64,000 nucleotides of DNA from Occallatibacter sp. (lineage in GTDB: Bacteria; Acidobacteriota; Terriglobia; Terriglobales; Acidobacteriaceae), in NCBI GenBank assembly GCA_031296305.1, contig JARLFZ010000006.1:19166-83165 (forward strand). Reading direction: 5' to 3'. The notes beneath the pieces are model-generated. The model made no database searches, was not told where the DNA came from, and saw only the letters and a list, made by a program, of their open reading frames with translations. The translations under genes were made by a program, and so were the position numbers. Shown piece after piece: positions 10,058 through 20,113 of this stretch (its first letter is position 1; every line of letters begins with the position of its first letter).

Positions 10058-11593
10058 TCAGTCTTCCCGGCAACTTTTGGAACGCTCCCAACTACAGCCC
10101 GTAGGGCCTTTTGGCGTAAGCGCCAGCGCCGGGTCGTAGTCCAGGTTGGGAGTCGGCATGGTTGCGCGCATTTGCGCACGCCAATCGCGCAGTTTGCGGC
10201 GCAACTCTTCGGCATTAGGAGCAAAGCTCGAGGAAAAATCGTACTGCTCACCGGGATCGAGCGCGAGATTGTAAAGCTCCACGTGTGAGTCCTCAAAAAA
10301 TTCGATCAGCTTCCAGTCGCCCTCGCGGATTGCGCCCGTAGGCGTGCCACCCTGATCGCTATAGTGCGGATAGTGCCAGCAGAGCGTGTCGCGTGGCGGC
10401 GCGCTTTCCCCGCGGAAGAGACCGCCGATGTCGATGCCATCGCAGGGTTGCGGCATCGCGCCTGCGCCGGCCAGTTGTGCGAAAGTTGGCGAGAAATCAG
10501 CGCCAATGACCGGAACATCCGAGGAGCTGCCTGGACGCGTGACTCCGGGCCAATGCACGATGAGCGGCTCACGAATGCCGCCTTCGTAGAGAAATCCTTT
10601 GCCCGCGCGCAGGCCGCCATTATTGGCGATGCGATGCAAGTCGGTTCCCTGGAATCCGACCCCTCCATTGTCGGAGGTGAGGACGATGATCGTGTTGTCC
10701 GCAACTCCGGCGCGCTCGAGTGTGGCCCGCAGACTGCCCAGGGCCATATCCGTACTCTCAATCATTGCGGCATAGACGGGATCGGGCTCGTCAAGTTTTG
10801 CGTTCTTTGTGCCGCCATTCTTCCGGCGATACTTTTCGATCATCGCGACCTTGGCTTCGAGCGGAAGATGCACGGAGTATTCGGCCATGTAAAGGAAGAA
10901 CGGCCCCTTTGCCGCAGCCTGCTGGACGTAAGCGTCCATCTTTTCCGTCAGCACATCGGTGAGATAGTCGTCTTTCGTGTAGCCCTGGAGATTGTGAAAT
11001 TGAAATGGTCCGAAATAAGAAGGCGGTTTGCCATGGAGATCGCCGGCGATGTTGACGTCGAAACCGAAATTCTCTGGCAGATATCCATCGCCGCCAAGGT
11101 GCCATTTACCGATGGATGCGGTTTGATAACCGGCGCGCCGCAACTGTCCGGCTATTGTTGCAACACCAGACTCGAGATGCTGTGCGCTGGCTGCCTCGCG
11201 CAATTTCTTATGGGGATAGACGACGCCGGGAATCCACTGCGTGAGTTTGAGCCGCGCGGGCGATTGGCCCGTGAGGATCGATGCGCGGCTCGGAGAGCAC
11301 ACCGGCGCGCTCGCATAGGCATTGGTAAGTCGCATACCCTCGCGGGCCAGGCGGTCAATGTTGGGCGTTTCGCAGAATGTGTTGCCATAGCAACCCAGAT
11401 CGCCATAGCCGAGATCGTCGATCAGGAAGAAAACGATATTGGGCCGCGACGCGGGAGGAGTTTTGGGCTGCGCAGAGGTCATCGCGCCTTCCAGAGAACG
11501 CGGCAGCGCCGTCGAAAGCGCCGCGGCCGACATCATGCCCAGAAAGTTTCTTCGCCCCACAGCATTTATTCGTGTTGACCGATCCGGCATCAT
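10058..11593 (-). CDS. Sulfatase (S1 family, Cys-type), Tat-exported
   Basis: GRRNFLGMMSAAALS Tat signal; PNIVFFLIDDLGYGDLGCYG; CSPSRASILTG; TSDNGGVGFQGT. GGGAGGTGC RBS. Confidence 0.95.
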   Translation of the reverse strand: MMPDRSTRINAVGRRNFLGMMSAAALSTALPRSLEGAMTSAQPKTPPASRPNIVFFLIDDLGYGDLGCYGNTFCETPNIDRLAREGMRLTNAYASAPVCSPSRASILTGQSPARLKLTQWIPGVVYPHKKLREAASAQHLESGVATIAGQLRRAGYQTASIGKWHLGGDGYLPENFGFDVNIAGDLHGKPPSYFGPFQFHNLQGYTKDDYLTDVLTEKMDAYVQQAAAKGPFFLYMAEYSVHLPLEAKVAMIEKYRRKNGGTKNAKLDEPDPVYAAMIESTDMALGSLRATLERAGVADNTIIVLTSDNGGVGFQGTDLHRIANNGGLRAGKGFLYEGGIREPLIVHWPGVTRPGSSSDVPVIGADFSPTFAQLAGAGAMPQPCDGIDIGGLFRGESAPPRDTLCWHYPHYSDQGGTPTGAIREGDWKLIEFFEDSHVELYNLALDPGEQYDFSSSFAPNAEELRRKLRDWRAQMRATMPTPNLDYDPALALTPKGPTGCSWERSKSCRED

Positions 11594-11791
11594 GCACCTC
11601 CCGGGAAGAGTAAGTTGCGCAGGGCGAAAGCCAGGGAACAGGCTCCAGATTAATCCCCCGATTTTAGCCTAACCCGATTTTTCCGTCTGGACGCCAACTT
11701 CCTTAAACGTTATAGTAACCGTGAACGCAAAACGCCCGCGGCCCGCCCGACTCGCCGCGTGATGAAATCAAAGCGAAAGAAGGGGAACGAG

Positions 11792-13372
11792 ATGAAACTT
11801 ACTCGACGGCAAGCGCTTTATTTGATGGGAAGTGTGGCACCTGCCTTGGCCGCGCCAGGGGGCGTGCGTCGCGCCTTTGCGCAAACTTCCAGCAGCACAC
11901 CCGAGGTCACGCCCGGCAAATTCACCGCAACCTGGCCCTCGTTGAAGGCCTACACCATTCCCGACTGGTTTGCTGATGCCAAGTTCGGCATCTGGTCCCA
12001 CTGGGGCCCGCAATCGGCCGTAGGCGATGGCGACTGGTACGCGCGCAACATGTACATGCAGGGGTCGGCGCAGAATCTTTATCACGTGCAGCGCTTCGGG
12101 CCGCCGTCAAAGGTGGGCTACAAAGATCTCATTCCGCTCTTCACCGCCGATCGCTGGGATCCCGAACACTTGATGGACCTCTACGCCAAGGCCGGCGCCA
12201 AATACTTCTTCAGCATGGGCGTGCATCACGACAACTTTGACATGTGGAACTCGAAGTACCAGAAGCGGTGGAATGCGGTGAACGCCGGGCCGCACAAGGA
12301 CGTCGTCGGCATGTGGGCGGCAGCGGCGCGCAAGCGCGGGCTTCGCTTCGGCGTGAGCGAGCACCTCTCCAACAGCTTTGACTGGCTTGCGCCCGCGCAC
12401 GGCAGCGACACTTCCGGACCGCTGGCCGGCGTTCCCTATGACGGCTCCGATCCTGCGTATGCCGATCTTTATCACGATTACAGCAGCGAGCCAGCGGACT
12501 TCGCCAAAACGGCGAAGGCCATGGGCCGCGTGGCGCCCGACAGTTGGAAGATGGAGTATTTCCATCGCATCAAGGATCTCGTGGATAGCTACCAGCCCGA
12601 CCTGCTCTACACCGATGGCGGCATCCCCTTCGAGGAATACGGGCTTTCGTGCCTGGCCGAGCTTTACAACGTGGGTCCTGTGGATGTGCGCGGAGCGGCG
12701 GAGGCGATCTACACCAGCAAAACCAAAGAAGACTGCGCTGAGGGAGTGTGCGCCCTCGATCGCGAGCGCGGCGTAGCCGGCAACATCTGGCCAGTACCAT
12801 GGCAAACCGATACTTGCATCGGGCAGTGGCACTACAAAGTGGGTCAGGTGTACAAAACGCCCAAGAAGGTCATCGATCTGCTGGTGGATATCGTCAGCAA
12901 GAACGGCAACCTGCTTTTGAATTTTCCGCTGCCGGCCTCGGGCGAGTTAGACCCGGAAGAAATGAAGACGCTCGAAGGCATCACGGCGTGGATGAGCGTG
13001 AACGACGAGGGAATCTTCTACACGCGGCCGTGGAAGATCAACGGCGAGGGACCGTCGATGACGGTGAAGGTCGCGCAGCAAAACTTCAACGAAGGCAAGC
13101 AGCCCGATCTCGGCGCTCAGGACATCCGCTTCACAACCAAAGGCAAAACCCTGTTCGCGTTTATTCAGGGTTGGCCGCAGCAGCCGATCACCATCGAGTC
13201 AATGGGCACGGCAAGTCCACAGCAGCCGGAAAAAGTGACTGACGTGCGCATGCTCGGTCGCAATGAGGCGCTGCAATTTACACAGGACGCCACCGGACTG
13301 CACGTGAGCCTCGCCGGCGATAAACCTGCTACCGCCGATCTTGGCATCACGCTGAAGATCCGCTTTGCTTAA
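11792..13372 (+). CDS. Alpha-L-fucosidase (GH29), paralogue of the 6964-8550 gene
   Basis: MKLTRRQALYLMGS exported N-terminus (ORF from 11759); WFADAKFGIWSHWGPQS; HHDNFDMWNSKYQKRWNAV; YQPDLLYTDGG. Confidence 0.93.
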   Translation: MKLTRRQALYLMGSVAPALAAPGGVRRAFAQTSSSTPEVTPGKFTATWPSLKAYTIPDWFADAKFGIWSHWGPQSAVGDGDWYARNMYMQGSAQNLYHVQRFGPPSKVGYKDLIPLFTADRWDPEHLMDLYAKAGAKYFFSMGVHHDNFDMWNSKYQKRWNAVNAGPHKDVVGMWAAAARKRGLRFGVSEHLSNSFDWLAPAHGSDTSGPLAGVPYDGSDPAYADLYHDYSSEPADFAKTAKAMGRVAPDSWKMEYFHRIKDLVDSYQPDLLYTDGGIPFEEYGLSCLAELYNVGPVDVRGAAEAIYTSKTKEDCAEGVCALDRERGVAGNIWPVPWQTDTCIGQWHYKVGQVYKTPKKVIDLLVDIVSKNGNLLLNFPLPASGELDPEEMKTLEGITAWMSVNDEGIFYTRPWKINGEGPSMTVKVAQQNFNEGKQPDLGAQDIRFTTKGKTLFAFIQGWPQQPITIESMGTASPQQPEKVTDVRMLGRNEALQFTQDATGLHVSLAGDKPATADLGITLKIRFA

Positions 13373-13386
13373 ACCGGAAAGGGGAG

Positions 13387-15768
13387 GTGGGTAGCACTGC
13401 GATGCAAGCGCCGCGCGAGCATATTCGCTGGTTTTTGCTGCCGGTGCTGGCCATCTCCTGCGTCGCTCTGCCGGGTTTCGCGCAACCCAACCCGCAACCC
13501 AAATTCGAGCCGGCCGCGCTGGTGAATCCCCTCATCGGCACGGCCAACTCCGGCAACACCTTTCCCGGCGCCGTGCTTCCCTTCGGCATGGTGGCCTTCA
13601 GTCCTGAAGAGCTTTTGCCCGGCCCAGGGCGCCGCATTCCGCCAGGTGGTTACGCCTATAACGCAACCACAGTGCGTGGCTTCTCGCTCACACACTTGTC
13701 GGGCGCGGGGTGCCCGGGCAGCGGCGATTTTCTTTTCATGCCGCTCACAGCCGAGGTCAAAGAATCGCCTGCGCGTGACGTTCGCGACCCCGCGTATCTA
13801 AGCGAAATGCGGCATAACAACGAACGCGCTGCGGCCGGTTACTACAGCGTGCAACTTGAAAATGGCGTCATGGCGGAGCTGAGCGCAACGCCACGCACCG
13901 GTGCGGCGCGTTTTACTTTTCCGGCCGGTCAACCCGCCACGATCCTCATTCGCAGCGCCGACAACGAGACGCTCAGCACCGATTCCCATGTGACCATCGA
14001 TGCAAAGCGCCGCACGGTAAGCGGCTGGCTGCAGAGCGGCGGTTTCTGCCGCGGCGGACTGCCGTCTAGCTATGACGCCTACTACAAAATCTTCTTCGTC
14101 GCGCACTTCGACCAGCAGTTTACGGCCTATGGAACGTGGAAGGACGCGGCCGTTCAGCCGGATAGTCAGTCGTCCTCGGGCGGCACCGCGATCGAGGGCG
14201 AAGACGCGGAGGGACGCGGCTCCGGCGCCTACGTCTCATTTGCCAGCGCAGCGGGAACCGTCGTCGAAGTGCGCATAGGAATCTCCTACGTGAGCGAGGC
14301 CAATGCGGAGGCGAACCTGCGCGTCGAGTCTCCTGAAGGCCTGTCGTTCCGTTCCATCCGCGCTCGCGCCTTCACCGCATGGAGCGCGGCACTCGGAACC
14401 ATTCAAGTGAGAGGCGGATCACGCGAGCAGCAGACCGTTTTCTACACGGCTCTCTATCACGCACTGCTGCACATGAACCTGGCCAGCGACGTGAATGGCG
14501 AATATCGCGGCATGGACGAAGAGACGCATAGTATCGCAAAGCCGCAAACTGCACAGTACGCAAATTTCTCCGGCTGGGATGTGTATCGGTCCCAGGTGCA
14601 ACTGGTTGCGCTGCTGTTTCCCAGAATCGCCAGCGACATGGCGCAGTCGCTCTTGAACCAGGCAGACCAATGGGGATGCTGGTCGCGCTGGACACACGAG
14701 ACGGGCGCAGCCAACGTGATGAATGGCGATCCGTCGGCGCCTGCGATCGCGGAGATCGCCGCATTCGCGGGTGACGGCTTTGCTGTGAAGCAGGCCTATG
14801 AATCGCTGCTCACTACGGCAACAACACCGCATGAAGGACACCGATGTTCGCGTCCGCATTTGGAGCAGTGGTTATCGCTGCATTACCTGACAGCCGCGAG
14901 TGAGAGGCACGATACTTCGGCCGCCGATACGCTGGAATTCTCCACGGCGGACTTTGCTCTTTCGCAACTTGCCGCGCGGCTCGGCCGGACAGCGGAAGAA
15001 AAGGAACTGCTCGTGCGAGCTCAATATTGGAAAAATCTCTTCAACCCGAATGCCACGCCTACTGAAGGTTTTTTGCAAGCCAGAAATCCGGATGGAACCT
15101 GGAAGACTTTCGATCCGGCCAGCACTGATGGCTTTGTTGAGGGAACGGGTGCGCAGTATCTGTGGATGGTTCCCTTCAATGTGCGCGGCCTGTTTCGACT
15201 GCTGGGCGGCAATGAAGAGGCGATCCGCCGGCTCGACAGTTTCTTCCACGATGCGCAGGGCAACTGGGCGCTACTCAATGGAAAGTTGTATCCCGGGTTC
15301 GATAATGAGCCGTGCCTTGAGACTCCATGGCTCTATGATTTCGCTGGCGCCCCCTACAAAACGCAGCAAACCGTTCGCGCCATTCTCGATACGCTTTGGC
15401 ACGACACGTCCGGCGGCATTCCCGGCAATGACGATCTCGGAGAGATGTCTTCCTGGTATGTGTGGGCGGCGCTCGGCATGTATCCGGAGATTCCGGGCAG
15501 AGCGGAATTGGTCCTCGCATCGCCACTTTTCCCGGAGGCGGAGATACACCGGCTATCGGGGACGATCCGCATAAAGGCTCGCCCACAGAATGCTTCCGCC
15601 TTTTTCATTGAGAGCCTGCACGTAAATGGCCGCGTATGGACGAGTCCATGGTTGCCTGCATCCTTCGTGCGGCGGGGTGGCACACTCGTGTTTACGCGGG
15701 GCAGCCGGCCGCACCGGGAGTGGGGCGCGGCGCAGGCGGATGCACCGCCTTCATTTGACTTTCATTGA
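13387..15768 (+). CDS. GH92 alpha-1,2-mannosidase-like exported hydrolase
   Basis: NPLIGTANSGNTFPGAVLPFGMVAFSPE; GFSLTHLSGAGCPGSGD; GNDDLGEMSSWYVWAALGMYPEIPG. Start 13387 (GTG) or 13402 (ATG). Confidence 0.92.
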   Translation: MGSTAMQAPREHIRWFLLPVLAISCVALPGFAQPNPQPKFEPAALVNPLIGTANSGNTFPGAVLPFGMVAFSPEELLPGPGRRIPPGGYAYNATTVRGFSLTHLSGAGCPGSGDFLFMPLTAEVKESPARDVRDPAYLSEMRHNNERAAAGYYSVQLENGVMAELSATPRTGAARFTFPAGQPATILIRSADNETLSTDSHVTIDAKRRTVSGWLQSGGFCRGGLPSSYDAYYKIFFVAHFDQQFTAYGTWKDAAVQPDSQSSSGGTAIEGEDAEGRGSGAYVSFASAAGTVVEVRIGISYVSEANAEANLRVESPEGLSFRSIRARAFTAWSAALGTIQVRGGSREQQTVFYTALYHALLHMNLASDVNGEYRGMDEETHSIAKPQTAQYANFSGWDVYRSQVQLVALLFPRIASDMAQSLLNQADQWGCWSRWTHETGAANVMNGDPSAPAIAEIAAFAGDGFAVKQAYESLLTTATTPHEGHRCSRPHLEQWLSLHYLTAASERHDTSAADTLEFSTADFALSQLAARLGRTAEEKELLVRAQYWKNLFNPNATPTEGFLQARNPDGTWKTFDPASTDGFVEGTGAQYLWMVPFNVRGLFRLLGGNEEAIRRLDSFFHDAQGNWALLNGKLYPGFDNEPCLETPWLYDFAGAPYKTQQTVRAILDTLWHDTSGGIPGNDDLGEMSSWYVWAALGMYPEIPGRAELVLASPLFPEAEIHRLSGTIRIKARPQNASAFFIESLHVNGRVWTSPWLPASFVRRGGTLVFTRGSRPHREWGAAQADAPPSFDFH

Positions 15769-16248
15769 GGCAGGGAAGCGGAAGGCTGGCGCGCATTTAC
15801 GACCGGAAAAGGCCGCCGCTGCAAACGCCATTTCAAGTTGACAGACACGCAGCCTCATGCGAGACTTCGTCCATCCCCTCACGCAGGGGCATCAGGAAAA
15901 CCCCAGGAGTCAAGGTGGCCCCCACACTGAATTGCGCTCGCTGCGTAGCTTGTTGTTGCTAGCTCCTCAAGCCGCAATCTGTCCGCGCCGATATTTGCGC
16001 AACTCGCTCCCTCGTTGAAATCCTTCAAATTGAACTGGTTGTTTTTGGCGCGGAGCTTTACCCGAAGATCCAAATCCGATGGCTCGGTAGCCGGCAAGCA
16101 GAACCGGCAGCCTGATCCAGTGGAGTCCTGGGCCGCAGTTATAGGTCTCGGGCGATGACAACAAAGCTCTTTCGAATACAACCGGGGAATCGCAGTCGCC
16201 GCAATCGATTTCAAGAGGAACCACGAAAATTGACACGCGGTGGGTCCG

Positions 16249-16270
16249 GCCGCAATCCGGCCGGGAAAAT
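16249..16270 (+). other. 7-bp stem hairpin CCGGCCG-CAATC-CGGCCGG just upstream of a promoter-like element
   Basis: gtCCGGCCGcaatcCGGCCGGgaaaatttt; terminator-like but no clean U-tract. Confidence 0.3.
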
Positions 16271-16274
16271 TTTC

Positions 16275-16304
16275 TTGACAAAAGAATCCCGACTGGCAAA
16301 TAAT
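16275..16304 (+). promoter_or_regulatory. Sigma70-like promoter for the TonB receptor
   Basis: TTGACA (16275-16280), 18-nt spacer, AATAAT (16299-16304). Confidence 0.45.
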
Positions 16305-16441
16305 GCTTTTCCAGCAGGATCATCGTTAACTGTAGCGCTTCATTTGGGATTTTCTGCCGATTTCCAGTTTCTGGTTGAACAGCTCAAATGCTCATCGACA
16401 GAGCCAGGCCATCAACGAAACGCCAAAACGAATGCGTGGAT

Positions 16442-16457
16442 TTGTAATGCATTACAA
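16442..16457. promoter_or_regulatory. Perfect 16-bp palindrome TTGTAATGCATTACAA, LacI-type operator candidate
   Basis: Perfect dyad between the predicted promoter and the RBS (AGAGGAGG) of the 16483 TonB receptor. Confidence 0.55.
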
Positions 16458-16482
16458 GAGGGCACAAAGAGGAGGTCTCCAG

Positions 16483-19400
16483 ATGTTGTTCAGACGATTT
16501 TTGCGCGAGGCACACAAACTACTTCCGCTCGTAGCGGTAACGATTCTCTTCACTTCTGGCCTGGCGATATCCGGGCAGACCATCACCGGCGACATTACCG
16601 GAACCGTCTCTGACCCCACGGGCGCGGTCGTCGACAAAGCCATTGTGACCGCGATCAATGTTGACACTGGAGTCAAAGTGTCGACCTCCACCAACTCCGC
16701 GGGGTTTTACACCATCCGATTTCTGCAAATCGGCAACTATCAGGTGCGCGTGGAAAAACAGGGATTCGACACCCAGGTGTTTCCGTCGTTCGCGCTGGAG
16801 CAGGGCTCCATTGTCAAAGTCGACTGCAAGCTCGCAATCGGCAAGACCTCCACGGTGGTCCAGGTGAAAGGCGATCTCGAGCCGCTGCTCGATACCGTAG
16901 ACGCCATGACGACTACAACACTGGATTCGACTGCCATTGAAAACATCACCAACAACGGGCGGAATTTTTCCCTGTTCACAGCGCTGATTCCAGGTGCGGT
17001 AGATACTTATCCGCAGCAGCTTTCCGGGCAGTTTGCCACGGAGCGGGACGCAAACCAGACTTCCGAGATAGGCGCGAACGGCAATCGCGCGCAGGGCAAT
17101 GACTACGTTCTCGACGGAGTGGAGATCAACGAGACCGTCACCAACCTGATCGGCTATAACCCCAACCTGGACGCGCTGAGCGAGGTGAAGGTGATCTCCG
17201 GCAATCCCGACGCCGAGTATGGCAACTCCGTGGGTATGACCGTGCTGGCCGCGACCAAGAGCGGGACCAATAAGTATCACGGAACGGCCGGGATTTACAT
17301 TGAGAACGAAAATCTGGATGCGAACAGTTGGGCCAACAAGAACAAAATCGCGCCCACTCCGATCACCGCCATCAATCCATTCGAGCAAAACATCTGGAGC
17401 GGCGCGGTCGGCGGTCCGGTGCGAGTTCCGTGGCTCTTCAACGGACGCAACAAGCTGTTCTTCTTCATGGATTACGAAGGCACACGATCCTCAACCGCGG
17501 GATCGACAACGGCTTCGGTCTTGTCGGCAAAAATGCGCACCGGCGATTTTTCCGAGCTGCTCAGTCCGGCGATTATGTGCGGCGGAACCTGCTCAAGCCA
17601 GAGCAAACTCATCCAGCTCTACAACCCGGCTAACAGCTTTGCAGCGTATCCGAACAACCAGATTCCGGTCAACAATCCGGTGGTGAAGTTCCTGGTGGCT
17701 CATCCCAACATCTATCCCCTTCCGAATGCCACGCCCTCGGGTAATTCCCCGATTGCCAGCAACTACATCGGTTCGCATCAGAGCAGGAGCCGCAACGACC
17801 AGGGAGATGTAAAGATCGACTGGACGCCGACCGACAGGGATCGCGCGTCGTTCCGCTATACGCAGGGCGAGGCCAGCGACTACACGCTCAACCCCCTGGC
17901 GATCGAATTTCCAACACCCAATGACTATCCGGTAAAGGGCTTCGCCATGGATTACGCGCACACCTTCAACGCCAATCTCGTGAACGATTTCACGTGCTGC
18001 TTCTTCCGCACGCGTTACACGAGCTCCCTTCCCCTCGATCTGACCGGCCTGTTCGGCACCCAGGGTAACTCCATCGTGGGTATTGGAACCACGACGCAAA
18101 CGGTTCCAGGGTTCTCGCAACAGAACTTTCCCAATGGCGGCGTCTCGGCCGTGGGCGCCATCGGCGGCGGATCGGACGAAGTCAACAATATCTTCAGTTA
18201 TGTCGATAACGTGAGTTACCAGCACGGCAGGCACCTTTTCAAGGCGGGCGTGCAGTTCGAACGCTATCAGCAGAATTACTTCAGCTCCACCGGCGGCTTG
18301 CTGGGCTCGTTTGGGTTTACCGGAGTGTACACGTCGAATCCGAATGTGGGTGCCGGCAACGCTACTACTCCCGGCGCGCCCGGATATGGAACCGCAGATT
18401 GGGTCCTGGATGAGGCGCAGAACGAGGCCTATGGCACAGCTCAAAAGATTGGGCAAAGACAATGGCGCGATGCCTATTACTTCCAGGACAACTGGAGATT
18501 TCGTCCCCGGCTTACTTTGTATCTTGGAGTCCGTTACCAGTATGACCAGCCGGTCTATGAGGCCCACAACAAGGAAGCGAACCCGCTCGCCTTATACGAC
18601 GGGAAGGGCGGCTACACGATGCTCACGGCGGGGGTAAACGGCGCCAGCAGAGCGCTCTACAACCCGACTTATCACGATATCTTGCCGCGCTTCGGCGTCG
18701 ACTATCAGGTCAAGCCTTGGTTGGTCCTCAGCATCGGCTACGGCGACGTGTCGTTTATGGAAGGCGGGACATCCGGAGACCGGCTCACAGAGAACGCGCC
18801 GTTCCAATACAACTTCAACCTCACGGGCACTCCTCCAGGAACGAGCAGCCCCGGAGTGTTCTTCCAGGTGACAAATGGGTTCAGCAGCACCAATCCCAGT
18901 TATACCGGATCGCAGTATTTCAGCTTCAATCCGCATCTTCAGCCGGAGGTTGTACAGAACTACAACGTGACACTGCAATACGAGATGGGTAGTACCCGGT
19001 TGCTGAAGGTGGGCTATGTTGGCCAGAAGGGTTACCACCTGATTGAAGAATACCGCGGTAACCAGGCGGTAAATCCGTGCATCGTCGGCGGAGTAATTGA
19101 GCCGTATAACTACAACAGCGGCGGTAATAACTGCGCGGTGATCAACCCGACGCCCTTTGCACAGCTGGTTGGACAGGGCGGCAATGTGATCACAACCGAC
19201 TCCAGCGCTATCATGGAGTACGACGGCATGCAGGTGCAGTTCCGGCAAACGCTGTGGAACGGCCTGGATTTCACAGCCAACTACGCCCTAGCGAAAGCCT
19301 TTACAGACGCGACTGGTTTCCAGGCCGTCGCCGACGTGAACGGCACAGGCGTGGCGCCGGAAGATTCGTACAACGTTCCGCTGAACTGGGGACTCGCTGG

Positions 19401-19989
19401 TCAGAGCGAAAAGAGCACTTTCAATGCCAACGCTGTATATCAATTGCCCTTCGGGCGTGGCCATTTGCTGCTCAACAAAGCCAATCCCATTCTCGACGAG
19501 GCGATCAATGGCTGGAAGTTATCGGGTGTCGTGCTGGCCTACACGGGATTTCCGAATACCGTATCGGCCAGTTCGCAGGGCATTCAAACTTACTACAACG
19601 GCGCGCCCCAGCAACGGCCGATGAAGCTGGGCGTTCTACAAAAGCTTACGCCATACCATCAGAATGGCGGCTATTACTACTTTGGAGCGCAGACAACTGC
19701 TACCATCGGGGCAGCCTACGGAACTGTTCCCAACGGCGCCTTTGGAACTACCAAGGTAGGCGACCTGCGCGGGCCGGGATATGTTGCGTACGACGCCTCG
19801 GCCTTTAAAACCTTCACGATCTTCCGCGAGCAGACGCTGGGCTTTGAAGTAGATGCCTACAACGTTTTGAATCACGTGAATTGGCAAAATCCGAGCACGA
19901 GCTCTGGTAATGCCAGCACCTTCGGCGAGATCACCGCCGTGCGCGGGCAAGAGCGGCACTTGCAAATCGCGGCCAAGTATACCTTCTAA
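16483..19989 (+). CDS. TonB-dependent receptor, Oar-like with N-terminal CarboxypepD_reg domain
   Basis: ORF 16375-19989; ATG at 16483 has AGAGGAGG RBS. ITGTVSDPTGAVVDKAIVTAINVDTG...GFYTIRFLQIGNYQVRVEKQGF plug; barrel repeats; C-terminal Phe (AAKYTF). Confidence 0.92.
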   Translation: MLFRRFLREAHKLLPLVAVTILFTSGLAISGQTITGDITGTVSDPTGAVVDKAIVTAINVDTGVKVSTSTNSAGFYTIRFLQIGNYQVRVEKQGFDTQVFPSFALEQGSIVKVDCKLAIGKTSTVVQVKGDLEPLLDTVDAMTTTTLDSTAIENITNNGRNFSLFTALIPGAVDTYPQQLSGQFATERDANQTSEIGANGNRAQGNDYVLDGVEINETVTNLIGYNPNLDALSEVKVISGNPDAEYGNSVGMTVLAATKSGTNKYHGTAGIYIENENLDANSWANKNKIAPTPITAINPFEQNIWSGAVGGPVRVPWLFNGRNKLFFFMDYEGTRSSTAGSTTASVLSAKMRTGDFSELLSPAIMCGGTCSSQSKLIQLYNPANSFAAYPNNQIPVNNPVVKFLVAHPNIYPLPNATPSGNSPIASNYIGSHQSRSRNDQGDVKIDWTPTDRDRASFRYTQGEASDYTLNPLAIEFPTPNDYPVKGFAMDYAHTFNANLVNDFTCCFFRTRYTSSLPLDLTGLFGTQGNSIVGIGTTTQTVPGFSQQNFPNGGVSAVGAIGGGSDEVNNIFSYVDNVSYQHGRHLFKAGVQFERYQQNYFSSTGGLLGSFGFTGVYTSNPNVGAGNATTPGAPGYGTADWVLDEAQNEAYGTAQKIGQRQWRDAYYFQDNWRFRPRLTLYLGVRYQYDQPVYEAHNKEANPLALYDGKGGYTMLTAGVNGASRALYNPTYHDILPRFGVDYQVKPWLVLSIGYGDVSFMEGGTSGDRLTENAPFQYNFNLTGTPPGTSSPGVFFQVTNGFSSTNPSYTGSQYFSFNPHLQPEVVQNYNVTLQYEMGSTRLLKVGYVGQKGYHLIEEYRGNQAVNPCIVGGVIEPYNYNSGGNNCAVINPTPFAQLVGQGGNVITTDSSAIMEYDGMQVQFRQTLWNGLDFTANYALAKAFTDATGFQAVADVNGTGVAPEDSYNVPLNWGLAGQSEKSTFNANAVYQLPFGRGHLLLNKANPILDEAINGWKLSGVVLAYTGFPNTVSASSQGIQTYYNGAPQQRPMKLGVLQKLTPYHQNGGYYYFGAQTTATIGAAYGTVPNGAFGTTKVGDLRGPGYVAYDASAFKTFTIFREQTLGFEVDAYNVLNHVNWQNPSTSSGNASTFGEITAVRGQERHLQIAAKYTF

Positions 19990-20113
19990 CTTCCAATGGC
20001 CCGGCTGCTGTCTGGCCGGGCCTATTTTGTTCGTTCGCCAGCAAACGTTCATACCAGCCTATTCCCGCCGCTCGAAGTTAACATTGCTAAGTCTGAATAA
20101 GGGGCACATCTTC

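Noticed and set aside
10364-11578. 404-aa + strand ORF
   Set aside because: Antisense to a sulfatase with full motifs.
15879-16613. Short ORFs 15879-16214 (-), 15967-16323 (-), 16155-16613 (+)
   Set aside because: No RBS or family resemblance, mutually overlapping; kept only as an unexplained gap.
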